Assembly: GCA_017451645.1 (NCBI GenBank) | Contig: JAFTNZ010000019.1 | Span: forward strand, 1-64,000 | DNA length: 64,000 bases | Direction: 5' to 3' | Source of the DNA: Bacteroidaceae bacterium | Lineage (GTDB): Bacteria > Bacteroidota > Bacteroidia > Bacteroidales > Bacteroidaceae | In this document: positions 1 through 8,635 of the stretch, piece by piece | Numbering within the stretch: the stretch's first letter is position 1 | How the letters are laid out: every line of letters starts with the position of its first letter | Program-made: the position numbers and the translations under genes | Notes under the pieces: model-generated | The model's input: only the letters and a program-made list of their open reading frames with translations | Told to the model about the DNA's origin: nothing | Databases searched by the model: none

Positions 1-75
1 GATGACGTTGATAGGATGCAGGTGTACGCGTCGAGAGGCGTTCAGCCGAGCATTACTAATTGCCCGAAGCATTTC
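1..75 (+). rRNA. 23S rRNA, 3' end (partial)
   Basis: The first 75 or so bases match the conserved last helix of bacterial 23S rRNA: GTTGATAGG, then GCAGGTGTA, then GCCGAG and TACTAAT. Only the 3' end is in the window. The 5S rRNA follows about 90 bases later on the same strand, as in a normal 16S-23S-5S operon. The exact mature 3' end is an estimate. Confidence 0.9.
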
Positions 76-163
76 ATTGCATGATGTTATACTTTGAGCT
101 GTATCCGCTTTAGAGGATTGTATGGTTTTCTTTCCGCTTGTTCGATAGTCATGTAGAAATGAT

Positions 164-274
<111 letters not shown>

Positions 275-285
275 TAAAGAGAGAG

Positions 286-321
286 AGTCCTTGTTCCTCA
301 ATGGGAACAGGGACTTTTTTT
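286..321 (+). terminator. rRNA operon terminator
   Basis: AGTCCTTGTTCC pairs with GGAACAGGGACT (one G-U pair) around a short loop and is followed by a run of seven T. It sits 12 bases after the 5S gene, where the rRNA transcript should end. Confidence 0.85.
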
Positions 322-368
322 GTAGATAGAGTCTCGTTTTTTATCACCGGACAGCCATAATATTCTTA

Positions 369-1247
369 TTAGAATGTAATGTAAGGTTTCAGTCGTTCCA
401 AATCTGCAGGTGAAAATTCCGGGTAAGTAGAGAGTTGTTGCAGGTTTTTTAGTTTACCACGCTGTTGGTGATGGCGGATAATGATTCGGATTTGCCGATA
501 AGTAAGATATGGATGGTGAGGTATGGAATCAGCATTGAGATTGATTTTTCGGGGAAGTGTATCAGAAAGGTAGAACCATTGTCCGATACCTTCGGGTAAG
601 TTGTATATCTCATGTAATTGCGACAAACTGACAAAACCTCCTAAGCGTTCTCGGTAGGCTATTATGCGGTGAGAGAGGACAGAACCGATGCCTGGAATGC
701 GTTTCAGTTGATTGCTGTCTGCTTGATTGAGGTCAATGATAGTACCTGCAGGATATTTGATATTATGATGTATAGTGGCGGGAGTATTAGCTGGTAGCTT
801 GTCTTTCTTTTTATTTTCTGTCTGTTTTTGGGAAACATATCGAAATTCTGGAGATATGAAGATATAGGGATGCAGACGTGCAAATTCTTCATTCGTCATG
901 CCATAGATGCGAGATAGGGCCTCGGTTGTTCGAAAAACTCCTCCTGCAGCTCGATAATGGAGAATGTTGCGTATTATGCGTGGATGTAATCCCAAGGTGG
1001 CCAGTGTGAGTGAATCGGCTTTATTAGGATCGAACGGCTGTAGGTATATTTTCGGACGATGACTCAGGAATGAATCTTGGAGTGCGAGCATAGGAGTGGT
1101 TACACTGTCTGTTTCTACTGTTGTTGCAGGTCGTATCTTTTCCTGTGGGCGCAAACAAAGATAAGTGATACCGGCCAACAGGATGGTCGAGAGTACTATG
1201 ATAGCTCTGCGGTCGTTTGCCGAGAAGAAAAAGAAGTCTTTCCACAT
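369..1247 (-). CDS. Helix-hairpin-helix (ComEA-like) membrane-anchored protein
   Basis: This 292-residue protein has an N-terminal membrane segment (about residues 15-33) followed by three helix-hairpin-helix regions. The first is near residues 73-128 (NKADSLTLATLGL), the second near 172-222 with the classic DLNQADSNQLKRIPGIG, and the third in the last 60 residues. Such repeats bind DNA backbones. ComEA proteins use them to receive incoming DNA, but most Bacteroidota homologues have no tested role. The gene ends close to the rRNA terminator and starts 8 bases after the sodium symporter stop, so the two are probably co-transcribed. The family call is solid; the function is open. Confidence 0.85.
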   Translation of the reverse strand: MWKDFFFFSANDRRAIIVLSTILLAGITYLCLRPQEKIRPATTVETDSVTTPMLALQDSFLSHRPKIYLQPFDPNKADSLTLATLGLHPRIIRNILHYRAAGGVFRTTEALSRIYGMTNEEFARLHPYIFISPEFRYVSQKQTENKKKDKLPANTPATIHHNIKYPAGTIIDLNQADSNQLKRIPGIGSVLSHRIIAYRERLGGFVSLSQLHEIYNLPEGIGQWFYLSDTLPRKINLNADSIPHHPYLTYRQIRIIIRHHQQRGKLKNLQQLSTYPEFSPADLERLKPYITF

Positions 1248-1255
1248 AGGGATTT

Positions 1256-2617
1256 CTACAATATTCCTAATTCTTTAATAAAAATCAGGCTGATAGCAAT
1301 GGGGGCAATGTATTTCAGTATGAAGATGTATGCTTTGAATAATGGTACCTTCAGTTTGCTCTCATTGGAAATCTCATTCCACACGATACGACGGTCGAGA
1401 TACCATCCTGTAAAGATGGAAATCAACATACCGCCTAATGGGAGCATGATTTTGGAGGTCAATGAATCAAGAAAATCAAAGATATTCAAACCAAAGAGGT
1501 GAAAGTCGCTCCAAGGGCCGAATGAGAGTGAGGAACATATTCCTAATACGATGCATCCAACCGTCACCATCCAAGCCGCTTTGCGGCGGGAGAATTTCCA
1601 TTCTTCGTGTATGAAAGCTGTAACCACCTCGTGCATGGAGATGGTGGAGGTAAAAGCCGCCAATGCCAATAGAATATAAAACATCAGTGAGAAAAGATAG
1701 GCCAATAAAGGGATGTCACCGAATGCTAATTGAAAAACATTGGGAAGAGTGATGAATAGCAATGAGGGACCTGCATCAGGGGAGATTCCCACACTGAAAG
1801 CAGCGGGGAAGATAATGATGCCGGCTATAATAGCCACAAATGTATCAATGATGCCTACGCTGATAGCTGTGCGGGAAAGATTGGCCTCTTTCCCGAAATA
1901 GGATGCATAGGTGGAGAGGCATCCAAGGCCAAGACTTAAAGAAAAGAAAGCTTGTCCCATAGCTCCCATGAAAACTTTGGGTGTGACTTTGCTGAAATCC
2001 GGTTTGAATAAAAATTCCAATCCGTTGCCAGCTCCTGGAAGTGTCAGGGAGCATACGGCCAAAATGACAATCAGTAAGAAAAGAGCAGGCATCATGATTT
2101 TTGCAGACTTTTCAATGCCTTTCTTGACTCCCATTTCAATAATTATGTGAGTCATAATCAGGAAACAGAACATCCACAATATGGGTCGGAAAGTACTTGA
2201 GGAGAAAGATGCAAAAAAAAGGGTAAATTCTTTGGATTGAGTCATTCCTGAAAATCCGTTGGATAGTGCTTGTAGGGTATATTCCAATGTCCATCCGGCT
2301 ACAACGGAATAAAAGCTGAGGATAAGAAAACCTGCTAAAACACCCATGTAGCCAACATATTTCCACGGTGTGCCGGGAGCTAAAACTTTGTAGGCACCCG
2401 CTGTGTTAGCTCGCGAGTGGCGGCCAATGGAGAATTCTGCTATCATGATAGGAAGTCCGATAAGAAAAATACATATCAGATAGATGAATATGAAGGCTGC
2501 CCCTCCATGATTCCCGGTTTCGTAAGGGAATCTCCAAATATTTCCCAAGCCCACAGCTGAGCCGGCCGCAGCCAGTATGGCTCCTATTTTACTGCCAAAG
2601 TTGACTCTTTCCTTCAT
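1256..2617 (-). CDS. Sodium-dependent transporter, NSS (SLC6) family
   Basis: This 453-residue integral membrane protein has about 11-12 hydrophobic helices. The N-terminal GSAVGLGNIWRFPYETGNHG motif is the unwound first helix of neurotransmitter:sodium symporters, which binds sodium and substrate in LeuT. These symporters use the sodium gradient to import amino acids or related compounds across the inner membrane; the substrate here cannot be read from sequence. The length is normal for the bacterial branch. It is first in a two-gene unit with the helix-hairpin-helix gene. It is divergent from the VanZ gene, and the AT-rich gap holds TACTTTTG boxes on both strands. Confidence 0.92.
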   Translation of the reverse strand: MKERVNFGSKIGAILAAAGSAVGLGNIWRFPYETGNHGGAAFIFIYLICIFLIGLPIMIAEFSIGRHSRANTAGAYKVLAPGTPWKYVGYMGVLAGFLILSFYSVVAGWTLEYTLQALSNGFSGMTQSKEFTLFFASFSSSTFRPILWMFCFLIMTHIIIEMGVKKGIEKSAKIMMPALFLLIVILAVCSLTLPGAGNGLEFLFKPDFSKVTPKVFMGAMGQAFFSLSLGLGCLSTYASYFGKEANLSRTAISVGIIDTFVAIIAGIIIFPAAFSVGISPDAGPSLLFITLPNVFQLAFGDIPLLAYLFSLMFYILLALAAFTSTISMHEVVTAFIHEEWKFSRRKAAWMVTVGCIVLGICSSLSFGPWSDFHLFGLNIFDFLDSLTSKIMLPLGGMLISIFTGWYLDRRIVWNEISNESKLKVPLFKAYIFILKYIAPIAISLIFIKELGIL

Positions 2618-2706
2618 TATTTTCTCAATTAGTTGTATTAATGTTTGTTTTACTGCAAAAGTACAAAACTTTTTTCTACTTTTGTATCAAATTTGCAACC
2701 ATTCTT

Positions 2707-3099
2707 ATGATAAAACATTATTTTAGTAAATATCCTTTTTCGTTGTTGCTTGTTCTGTTAGTGCTATACTTGTCGTTTTTCACTCCTCCCAAAACTGGAT
2801 TGGATGAAGTGACCAACATCGATAAACTAGTTCATGTTTGTATGTACGGAGGTTTGTGTAGTGTCGTGTGGATTGAGTATTGGCGCAGTCATGCAGCTTC
2901 TCAAATAGAGAGATTCCGCTTGTGGATGGGTACTGTTGTATTGCCGTTGTTATTTAGTGGAGGGATAGAGCTGCTGCAAGAATACTGTACTACCGATCGT
3001 AGTGGTGATTGGGAAGATATGTTTGCAAACTCTATTGGTGTGATTTTAGCTGCAGGATTGGGGATAACTTTGTGGAGGAGTTTCTTCTTTCGTCATTGA
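2707..3099 (+). CDS. VanZ-like membrane protein
   Basis: This is a 130-residue protein with four predicted membrane segments and the VanZ-type signature TNIDKLVHVCMYGGL near residue 35, followed by a late ELLQEY-DRSGDWEDMFANSIGV stretch. Family members have been linked to teicoplanin resistance in Gram-positives, but Bacteroidota copies are uncharacterised. The ATG at 2707 is preferred over an upstream in-frame ATG at 2641 because MIKHYF begins right before the first helix. The 3' end overlaps the 3' end of the convergent CYTH gene by 54 bases. Confidence 0.82.
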   Translation: MIKHYFSKYPFSLLLVLLVLYLSFFTPPKTGLDEVTNIDKLVHVCMYGGLCSVVWIEYWRSHAASQIERFRLWMGTVVLPLLFSGGIELLQEYCTTDRSGDWEDMFANSIGVILAAGLGITLWRSFFFRH

Positions 3100-3570
3100 T
3101 GTCCATTGGTTATAGGGGTGAAGGGTCAGGCTGGAATTGTAATAGCGTCGTTCTCCCGTGACTTCTTTACCTAAAAATGAAGGACGTTCAAAAGATTCTT
3201 CAGTATGATTCAACTCAACTTCAGCAACAATCAGTCCTTCGTTGTCACCATGGAATTCGTCAACCTCAAATGTGTGATTGCCAGATGATACTAAATAACG
3301 ATGTTTATCAATGACTCCGTTTTCACACAGTTTCATCAGTTCAAGAGCTTCCTCTATGGAGATTTCTTTTTCCCACTCATAGCGGCTCAATCCACCGTCG
3401 TGTGAAGCCCCTTTGATAGTGAGAAAACCTTTCTCTCCCCGTATCCGAACTCTGACGGTGCGTCCCATGGTACGGCAGATGTAGCCTTGTACAATACGGG
3501 AACAAGCAAATGCTTGCTCCCGATATGCGTGGCTTGTGACTAAAAATTTTCGCTCAATCTCTTGGTTCAT
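3046..3570 (-). CDS. CYTH domain protein (triphosphate tunnel family)
   Basis: This 174-residue protein opens with EIERKFLV, the ExExK motif of CYTH enzymes, and has alternating charged strands (RVRIRGEKGFLTIKG, YEWEKEI, VDEFHGDNEGLIVAEVE) typical of the triphosphate tunnel fold. Relatives hydrolyse inorganic triphosphate or thiamine triphosphate, or act as adenylate cyclases. The substrate here is not known. It is last in a minus-strand run behind prfB and a small membrane protein. The last 18 codons overlap the VanZ gene on the other strand, so the C-terminal tail is constrained by two genes. Confidence 0.88.
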   Translation of the reverse strand: MNQEIERKFLVTSHAYREQAFACSRIVQGYICRTMGRTVRVRIRGEKGFLTIKGASHDGGLSRYEWEKEISIEEALELMKLCENGVIDKHRYLVSSGNHTFEVDEFHGDNEGLIVAEVELNHTEESFERPSFLGKEVTGERRYYNSSLTLHPYNQWTSMTKEETPPQSYPQSCS

Positions 3571-3577
3571 GACTCAG

Positions 3578-3724
3578 TTACATGCAGGCTGCCCATACGA
3601 TGCCAATTAAAGCCAAAATTGCCAATCCGGTGAAGACCCACTTCATGACCTTCATTCCTTGTTCCTCTTCTCGGCGTGCGCGCTGTTCTCTTCTCTGTTC
3701 TTTTCTACTGATATTCTTTGCCAT
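3578..3724 (-). CDS. Small membrane protein (48 aa)
   Basis: Direct translation from ATG at 3724 to TAA at 3578 gives 48 residues. The first 23 are basic and charged (ISRKEQRREQRARREEEQ), followed by one hydrophobic helix (WVFTGLAILALIGIVWA) and a short CM tail. It fits exactly between prfB and the CYTH gene (27-base and 7-base gaps), so it is very likely part of their transcript. The basic start suggests a cytoplasmic N-terminus that may touch RNA, ribosome or membrane lipids. I do not recognise a named family; its role is unknown. Confidence 0.75.
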   Translation of the reverse strand: MAKNISRKEQRREQRARREEEQGMKVMKWVFTGLAILALIGIVWAACM

Positions 3725-3751
3725 TTTGGTAATTGATTTTATGGTGGATAA

Positions 3752-4867
3752 TTATCTTTCACTGTCACTAAACTCCATGAGATAGGCTTTGATGAAACCG
3801 TCTATCTTCCCGTCCATCACACCGTTCACATCGCTGGTTTGCCATTGTGTGCGATGGTCTTTTACACGGCGGTCATCAAACACGTATGAGCGTATCTGAG
3901 AACCCCATTCTATTTTCATTTTCCCGGCCTCTATTTTAGATTGCTCCTCCATGCGGTGTTGCATTTCCTTATTGTAAAGAATGGAGCGGAGCTGGCGCAT
4001 GGCATTTTCTTTGTTCTTTGGCTGGTCACGTGTTTCTGTATTTTCGATAAGGATTTCTTCTTCTTCTCCGGTATAAGGGTCTTTGTATTGATAGCGTAGT
4101 CGCACGCCTGACTCCACTTTGTTCACATTTTGTCCGCCTGCTCCACCAGAACGGAAGGTATCCCACGAGATGCGTGCCGTTTCTACAACCACTTCGATGG
4201 AATCATCTACAAGTGGTGTAACGAAGACAGAGGCAAATGAAGTCATACGTTTTCCCTGTGCGTTGTAAGGGCTTACACGAACCAAACGGTGTACACCATT
4301 TTCTCCCTTCAGATAACCAAAGGCATACGGACCTTGTATCTCCATGGTGACGGTCTTGATTCCTGCTTCATCTCCATCCTGTAAATTAGAAATAGCCAAC
4401 TTGTAGCCGTTCTGCTCTGCCCAGCGCATATACATACGCATCAACATCGAAGCCCAATCCTGTGCTTCGGTTCCTCCTGCTCCAGAGTTTATTTTCAACA
4501 CGCAGTCCATTTGGTCAGCCTCTTGACGGAGCATATTCTTCAGCTCTAACGCTTCTACAGTTTGCAGAGCCTTATTATATGCTTCATCGACCTCTTCCTC
4601 CGTTACTAATTCATCTTTACAAAAGTCAAAGGCCAATTCTAATTCATCGCTAAGGGTTTTTACCTCCTTGTATCCGTCAATCCATGCCTGTAAACTCTTT
4701 ACTTTTTTCATTTGTGCTTCGGCTTTCTTGGCATCGTCCCAAAAACCGGGAGCTTGTGTACGCAGTTGCTCCTCTTCCACTTGAATGAGTTTAGCCTCGA
4801 TGTCGAGGTATCGGTGCAACGCTTCGGTGCGTGTTTTTATGTCTTTCAGTTGTTCTATTGTTATCAT
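3752..4867 (-). CDS. prfB: Peptide chain release factor 2
   Basis: This 371-residue protein releases finished peptides at UGA and UAA codons. The catalytic GGQ is in SGGAGGQNVNKVESG in the second half. The codon-recognition tripeptide position, SPF in E. coli RF2, reads SPY here (RVSPYNAQGKR). The ATG at 4867 (MITIEQLKD) is used because it aligns with normal RF2 starts; an in-frame upstream extension runs into serS. At the place where many bacteria have an in-frame UGA and a +1 programmed frameshift, the frame is open (RYLDIEAK). It lies 43 bases after serS on the same strand. Confidence 0.95.
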   Translation of the reverse strand: MITIEQLKDIKTRTEALHRYLDIEAKLIQVEEEQLRTQAPGFWDDAKKAEAQMKKVKSLQAWIDGYKEVKTLSDELELAFDFCKDELVTEEEVDEAYNKALQTVEALELKNMLRQEADQMDCVLKINSGAGGTEAQDWASMLMRMYMRWAEQNGYKLAISNLQDGDEAGIKTVTMEIQGPYAFGYLKGENGVHRLVRVSPYNAQGKRMTSFASVFVTPLVDDSIEVVVETARISWDTFRSGGAGGQNVNKVESGVRLRYQYKDPYTGEEEEILIENTETRDQPKNKENAMRQLRSILYNKEMQHRMEEQSKIEAGKMKIEWGSQIRSYVFDDRRVKDHRTQWQTSDVNGVMDGKIDGFIKAYLMEFSDSER

Positions 4868-4910
4868 GTTCTTATTATAAGTTCCTTTTCCTTTGTGGAT
4901 AAAATATGAT

Positions 4911-6185
4911 TTAATCAATCATGTCAAATCCGCAATAAGGCACGAGTGCCTTAGGAATGCGTATGCCTTCAGGAGTTTGATTGTTTTCTAACAAGGCTGC
5001 TACGATACGGGGGAGAGCCAGGGCAGAGCCGTTCAATGTGTGGCATAGTTCAGTCTTCTTGTCAGCTGTGCGGTAGCGGCATTTCAAACGATTGGCTTGA
5101 TAGTTGTCGAAGTTACTTACAGAACTGACTTCAAGCCAACGTTGTTGTGCTTCGCTATATACTTCGAAGTCGAAACAGGTAGCTGCGGTGAAACTCATAT
5201 CACCTCCACAAAGGTGAAGGATGCGGTAAGGAAGTTCCAATTTTTGGAGTAACCCTTCCACGTGTGACAACATCTCTTTGTGCGATTCCTTACTGTGTTC
5301 GGGAGTGTCGATACGTACGATTTCCACCTTTGAGAACTCATGCAAGCGGTTCAGTCCACGTACATCCTTGCCGTAGCTTCCAGCTTCTCGTCGGAAACAT
5401 TGCGTGTAGGCACAGTTTTTGATGGGCAGTTGCTTCTCGTCCAAAATAACGTCACGGTAGATATTGGTTACAGGAACTTCTGCTGTGGGTATCAGGTAGA
5501 GGTTATCCAACTGGCAGTGATACATCTGTCCCTCTTTGTCTGGCAATTGTCCTGTACCGTAACCGCTGGCTTCATTTACTACGGTAGGGGGCATGATTTC
5601 AGTATATCCACTTTTTCGAGCTTCATCAAGGAAGAAATTGATAAGGGCACGTTGTAACTGTGCTCCTTTACCTTTGTACACGGGAAAACCTGCTCCTGTA
5701 ATTTTTACTCCCAAATCGAAGTCTATAAGATCGTATTTCTTGGCTAACTCCCAATGAGGCAGGGCATCTTTGGGCAGTGGTGTCTCCATTCCTCCTGTCT
5801 TTACCACCACATTGTCTTCTGCTGACCATCCTTCGGGTACTTCATCATATGGGATATTGGGGATAGTATAAAGGAGAGACTGCAGGGCGGCAATAGCTTG
5901 TTCCATTTCCTGTTGTAGGGTTTTGTTGGTTTCCTTCAGTTTGGACACCTGTTCCTTTACAGCCTCGGCTTCTTCTTTTCTTCCTTCTTTCATCAGTCCC
6001 CCAATGGTTGCGGCCAGTTTTTTCGATTCAGCCAAGTTCATATCCAACTGGGTTTGTGCAACACGGCGTTTTTTGTCCAGTTGCAACACTTTTTCCACGG
6101 CCTCACGTGCATTGCTAAAGTGTTTCTTTTCCAGACCAGCAATAACCATATCCGTTTGTTCGCTGATAAGTTTGATAGTAAGCAT
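4911..6185 (-). CDS. serS: Seryl-tRNA synthetase
   Basis: This is a 424-residue class II aminoacyl-tRNA synthetase that charges tRNA-Ser with serine. The N-terminal 110 residues form the long coiled-coil arm that grips the tRNA (KKRRVAQTQLDMNLAESKKL). The catalytic core has motif 2 (CFRREAGSYGKDVRG) and motif 3 near the end (NGSALALPRIVAALLENNQ). The length is normal. It is first in a unit with prfB, the small membrane protein and the CYTH gene. A TACCTTTG box at 6225-6232 lies just upstream. Confidence 0.97.
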   Translation of the reverse strand: MLTIKLISEQTDMVIAGLEKKHFSNAREAVEKVLQLDKKRRVAQTQLDMNLAESKKLAATIGGLMKEGRKEEAEAVKEQVSKLKETNKTLQQEMEQAIAALQSLLYTIPNIPYDEVPEGWSAEDNVVVKTGGMETPLPKDALPHWELAKKYDLIDFDLGVKITGAGFPVYKGKGAQLQRALINFFLDEARKSGYTEIMPPTVVNEASGYGTGQLPDKEGQMYHCQLDNLYLIPTAEVPVTNIYRDVILDEKQLPIKNCAYTQCFRREAGSYGKDVRGLNRLHEFSKVEIVRIDTPEHSKESHKEMLSHVEGLLQKLELPYRILHLCGGDMSFTAATCFDFEVYSEAQQRWLEVSSVSNFDNYQANRLKCRYRTADKKTELCHTLNGSALALPRIVAALLENNQTPEGIRIPKALVPYCGFDMID

Positions 6186-6224
6186 ATCTGTTTCTTAGTT
6201 TTTAGAGTTTTCTGAATTTGAGTG

Positions 6225-6232
6225 CAAAGGTA
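6225..6232 (-). promoter_or_regulatory. serS promoter, -7 box
   Basis: On the minus strand TACCTTTG matches the Bacteroidota -7 consensus TAnnTTTG, about 40 bases before the serS start. No clear TTTG -33 element lies at the usual distance, so only half of the promoter is visible. Confidence 0.5.
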
Positions 6233-6366
6233 ATAAATAACGGTGACTTTTGTTGTTTCTTCTCTTTATTTTTTCAAAATCAATCAGCCAAAGAAGTACA
6301 GTCTGTATTGAACCTTATTAATCTTTATGTTGTTGGTAAAAGAGATTCCGAAAAAGAGTATAATAT

Positions 6367-6507
6367 ATGAGTAGTATGAAGAATAAGGATAGAGGAGGAT
6401 TTGTTGACTCCGAAAAAGAAAAATGGGAGATGAGACTAGGGCTAATCGTCTTGGGATTGTTCCTAATTATATTTGTTATCCTGTTGGGAAATCTGTTGAA
6501 TGGTTAA
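6367..6507 (+). CDS. Small single-pass membrane protein (46 aa)
   Basis: ATG at 6367 to TAA at 6505-6507 encodes 46 residues: a polar, charged start (MSSMKNKDRGGFVDSEKEKW) and one strong hydrophobic helix (LGLIVLGLFLIIFVILLGNL). Its last 8 bases overlap the ATG at 6500 of the mechanosensitive channel gene (ATGGTTAA), so the two are probably translationally coupled. A membrane partner or regulator of the channel is a reasonable guess. I do not recognise a named family. Confidence 0.68.
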   Translation: MSSMKNKDRGGFVDSEKEKWEMRLGLIVLGLFLIIFVILLGNLLNG

Positions 6508-7780
6508 AAAGTTTGGAATGGAGAATAAATTGGCGGATATATTGTTGGGTGTCATTAGGGAAGGGCTTTCTCTGTTGGGAATTCCGGAATCTGTGCAGCA
6601 TTGGTTGGATGTAGTGGCTTATATAGCAGTCATTCTATTTATAGCCTTTGTGGTAGCTTGGATAGTCCACCGGATATTATTGCATTCGGTGCGCAGATTG
6701 CTGAAACATCACCGGCTTCATTTGCTTGGTGTCTTGGTGGAGTATGATGCTATCTGCCGTTTGTCCTATGTGTTGCCTCCGTTAGTGGCAGTGTGGTTGC
6801 TTCCATTAGGTAATGTCGGTGGAACACATTGGTATGAGATGTTGTTGCATTTGGCATGGATTTGGTTTGTGGTAGCTGTTATACGCTCGATAAATGTAGT
6901 CTTGCATTCGATATCCAAAGTAATGTTGTCACGTGAGGCCATGCATAATCGTCCGATGAAGGGCTTTTTCCAAATAATCCAAGTTTTGGTAGGATTTGTG
7001 GGTACCATTATCATTATATCCATTCTTTTAGGCAAGTCTCCATTCAATCTGATAACGGGTTTGGGGGCTTTTGCTGCAGTATTGATGTTGGTTTTTAAGG
7101 ATTCCATTTTAGGATTTGTGGCTGGGGTTTTGTTGGCGGAAAATGATATGATACACATTGGTGATTGGATAGAATTGCCAGCAGCTGGCGTAAACGGTAT
7201 AGTGTGTGATGTGACGCTGACGATAGTAAAAGTTCAGAATTTTGATAATACCATAGTGACGGTACCTCCTTATACACTCATTTCTGGTTCGTTTGTCAAT
7301 TGGCGAGGTATGAAGCTGTCAGCCGGTCGGCGAATTACGCGCACATTCCTATTGGTATATGACAGCATTGTTGCTTGTAGTGTGGAGTTTTTGGAACGGA
7401 TGAAGGAGTTTGACGCAGCTTTGGCAGAATTCATCATAAGGAAACAGGAGCAAGCCTTTCGTGGAATGGTGGTCGATACACATAATCCGGAAGGGATTGT
7501 AGATGGTTCTATTGAAACTAATGCTGGACTTCTACGTGCCTATATAACTCTTTATCTACGAAGGCATCAGATGGTAAATTCAGAATTGGATTTGATGGTG
7601 CGATCATTGCCTCCCGAGCCAGAAGGGCTTCCTTTACAACTTTACTGTTTTAGTTCGGATAAGATCTGGGCCGAATATGAATCTATTCAAGCTGGTATAG
7701 TAGAACATATCATTTCAGTATTACCGACATTTGGTCTGCAGCTCTATCAACGTCCTTCAGGACGTGATTTTAAGATGTAA
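6500..7780 (+). CDS. Mechanosensitive channel, MscS family (YbdG-like)
   Basis: This 426-residue protein has several N-terminal membrane helices, then the pore-lining helix (GLGAFAAVLMLVFKDSILGF) and a soluble beta-domain with the MscS pattern (GDWIELPAAGVNGIVCDVTL, VPPYTLISGSFVNW). A long C-terminal region after the beta-domain resembles the YbdG group of E. coli. Such channels open under membrane tension and release solutes on osmotic downshock. Start choice: ATG 6500 overlaps the small upstream gene. A second ATG at 6518 (MENKLADILLG) is equally possible and would shorten the protein by six residues. Confidence 0.9.
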   Translation: MVKKFGMENKLADILLGVIREGLSLLGIPESVQHWLDVVAYIAVILFIAFVVAWIVHRILLHSVRRLLKHHRLHLLGVLVEYDAICRLSYVLPPLVAVWLLPLGNVGGTHWYEMLLHLAWIWFVVAVIRSINVVLHSISKVMLSREAMHNRPMKGFFQIIQVLVGFVGTIIIISILLGKSPFNLITGLGAFAAVLMLVFKDSILGFVAGVLLAENDMIHIGDWIELPAAGVNGIVCDVTLTIVKVQNFDNTIVTVPPYTLISGSFVNWRGMKLSAGRRITRTFLLVYDSIVACSVEFLERMKEFDAALAEFIIRKQEQAFRGMVVDTHNPEGIVDGSIETNAGLLRAYITLYLRRHQMVNSELDLMVRSLPPEPEGLPLQLYCFSSDKIWAEYESIQAGIVEHIISVLPTFGLQLYQRPSGRDFKM

Positions 7781-7831
7781 TCTTCTTCTTTATGAATTTA
7801 TAAGAACCTATTTGATGTTTGTAAACGAAAA

Positions 7832-7874
7832 AAGAGAGGGGTGTATCAAAAATGTTGGTACACCCCTCTCTTTT
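7832..7874. terminator. Bidirectional terminator
   Basis: AAGAGAGGGGTGTA at 7832-7845 pairs perfectly with TACACCCCTCTCTT at 7859-7872. On the plus strand it ends the mechanosensitive channel transcript (TTTT follows). On the minus strand it ends rplU-rpmA, with six T after the stem, making that side stronger. Confidence 0.85.
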
Positions 7875-7902
7875 CTTGAATTCTTTATAAGGTTTTCTTT
7901 CC

Positions 7903-8172
7903 TTATGCTTCAGCTGCGGGAGTGGGAATCACAGAAACATAACTTCTGTCTTTACGTCCTTTTTTGAAACATACGATACCATCAACGAGAGCATAGAGTG
8001 TGTGATCACTTCCCATACCGATATTTTTACCAGGGTTGTGAACCGTACCTCTCTGACGTACGATGATGTTACCAGCCTTGCAAGCCTGTCCACCCCAAAT
8101 TTTCACACCAAGTCTTTGACTTGCTGATTCGCGTCCGTTCTTAGAACTACCTACACCTTTTTTATGTGCCAT
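7903..8172 (-). CDS. rpmA: 50S ribosomal protein L27
   Basis: This 89-residue basic protein has the typical L27 start ([20 protein letters not shown]) and [23 protein letters not shown]27 sits next to the peptidyl transferase centre. There is no Firmicutes-type cleavable N-terminal extension. It lies 21 bases after rplU in the usual two-gene operon, and a strong terminator follows. Confidence 0.97.
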   Translation of the reverse strand: MAHKKGVGSSKNGRESASQRLGVKIWGGQACKAGNIIVRQRGTVHNPGKNIGMGSDHTLYALVDGIVCFKKGRKDRSYVSVIPTPAAEA

Positions 8173-8193
8173 TTTTTCTAAAATTTTAAGGGT

Positions 8194-8511
8194 TTAAGCA
8201 ATAACTTGTTTGATTGTCAACTCGGTGAACTGCTGACGGTGACCGTTCAACTTGCGATAACCTTTTCTTCTCTTCTTGTGGAAAACAAGAACTTTATCGC
8301 CCTTTACCAAGCCTGTTTTAACTTCGCAAACAACCTTAGCGCCTTCTACTACAGGAGCACCTACTGTGATTGCACCATTGTTGTCAACCAACAACACTTT
8401 CTCAAATTCAACAGTAGCACCGGCCTCGGCACCCTGAATGTGGTGTACGAAGAGGTTTTTTCCCTCCTCAGCCTTGAACTGTTGACCGTTAATTTCTACA
8501 ATTACGTACAT
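8194..8511 (-). CDS. rplU: 50S ribosomal protein L21
   Basis: This 105-residue protein starts [17 protein letters not shown] and has the L21 C-terminal signature [21 protein letters not shown], which binds 23S rRNA. The ATG at 8511 is chosen: an upstream in-frame ATG at 8580 would add 23 non-conserved residues and lies in the leader after the promoter. It is followed directly by rpmA. Confidence 0.97.
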   Translation of the reverse strand: MYVIVEINGQQFKAEEGKNLFVHHIQGAEAGATVEFEKVLLVDNNGAITVGAPVVEGAKVVCEVKTGLVKGDKVLVFHKKRRKGYRKLNGHRQQFTELTIKQVIA

Positions 8512-8595
8512 TATACTATTTATTAAACGGGTTTTTCCGCAAGGTGGATGCCTCTTTGCACCGCTTTTTCGAACCTCCACGGACTAAATCGGGCG

Positions 8596-8626
8596 CAAAG
8601 TTACTGCTTAATTTTGATATAGCAAA
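8596..8626 (-). promoter_or_regulatory. rplU-rpmA promoter
   Basis: On the minus strand TTTG (8623-8626), a 19-base spacer and TAACTTTG (8596-8603) match the Bacteroidota housekeeping consensus exactly. Transcription should start near 8590, giving a leader of roughly 80 bases before rplU. The leader could carry an L21 autoregulation site, but none is evident. Confidence 0.82.
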
Positions 8627-8635
8627 ACTATTCAC

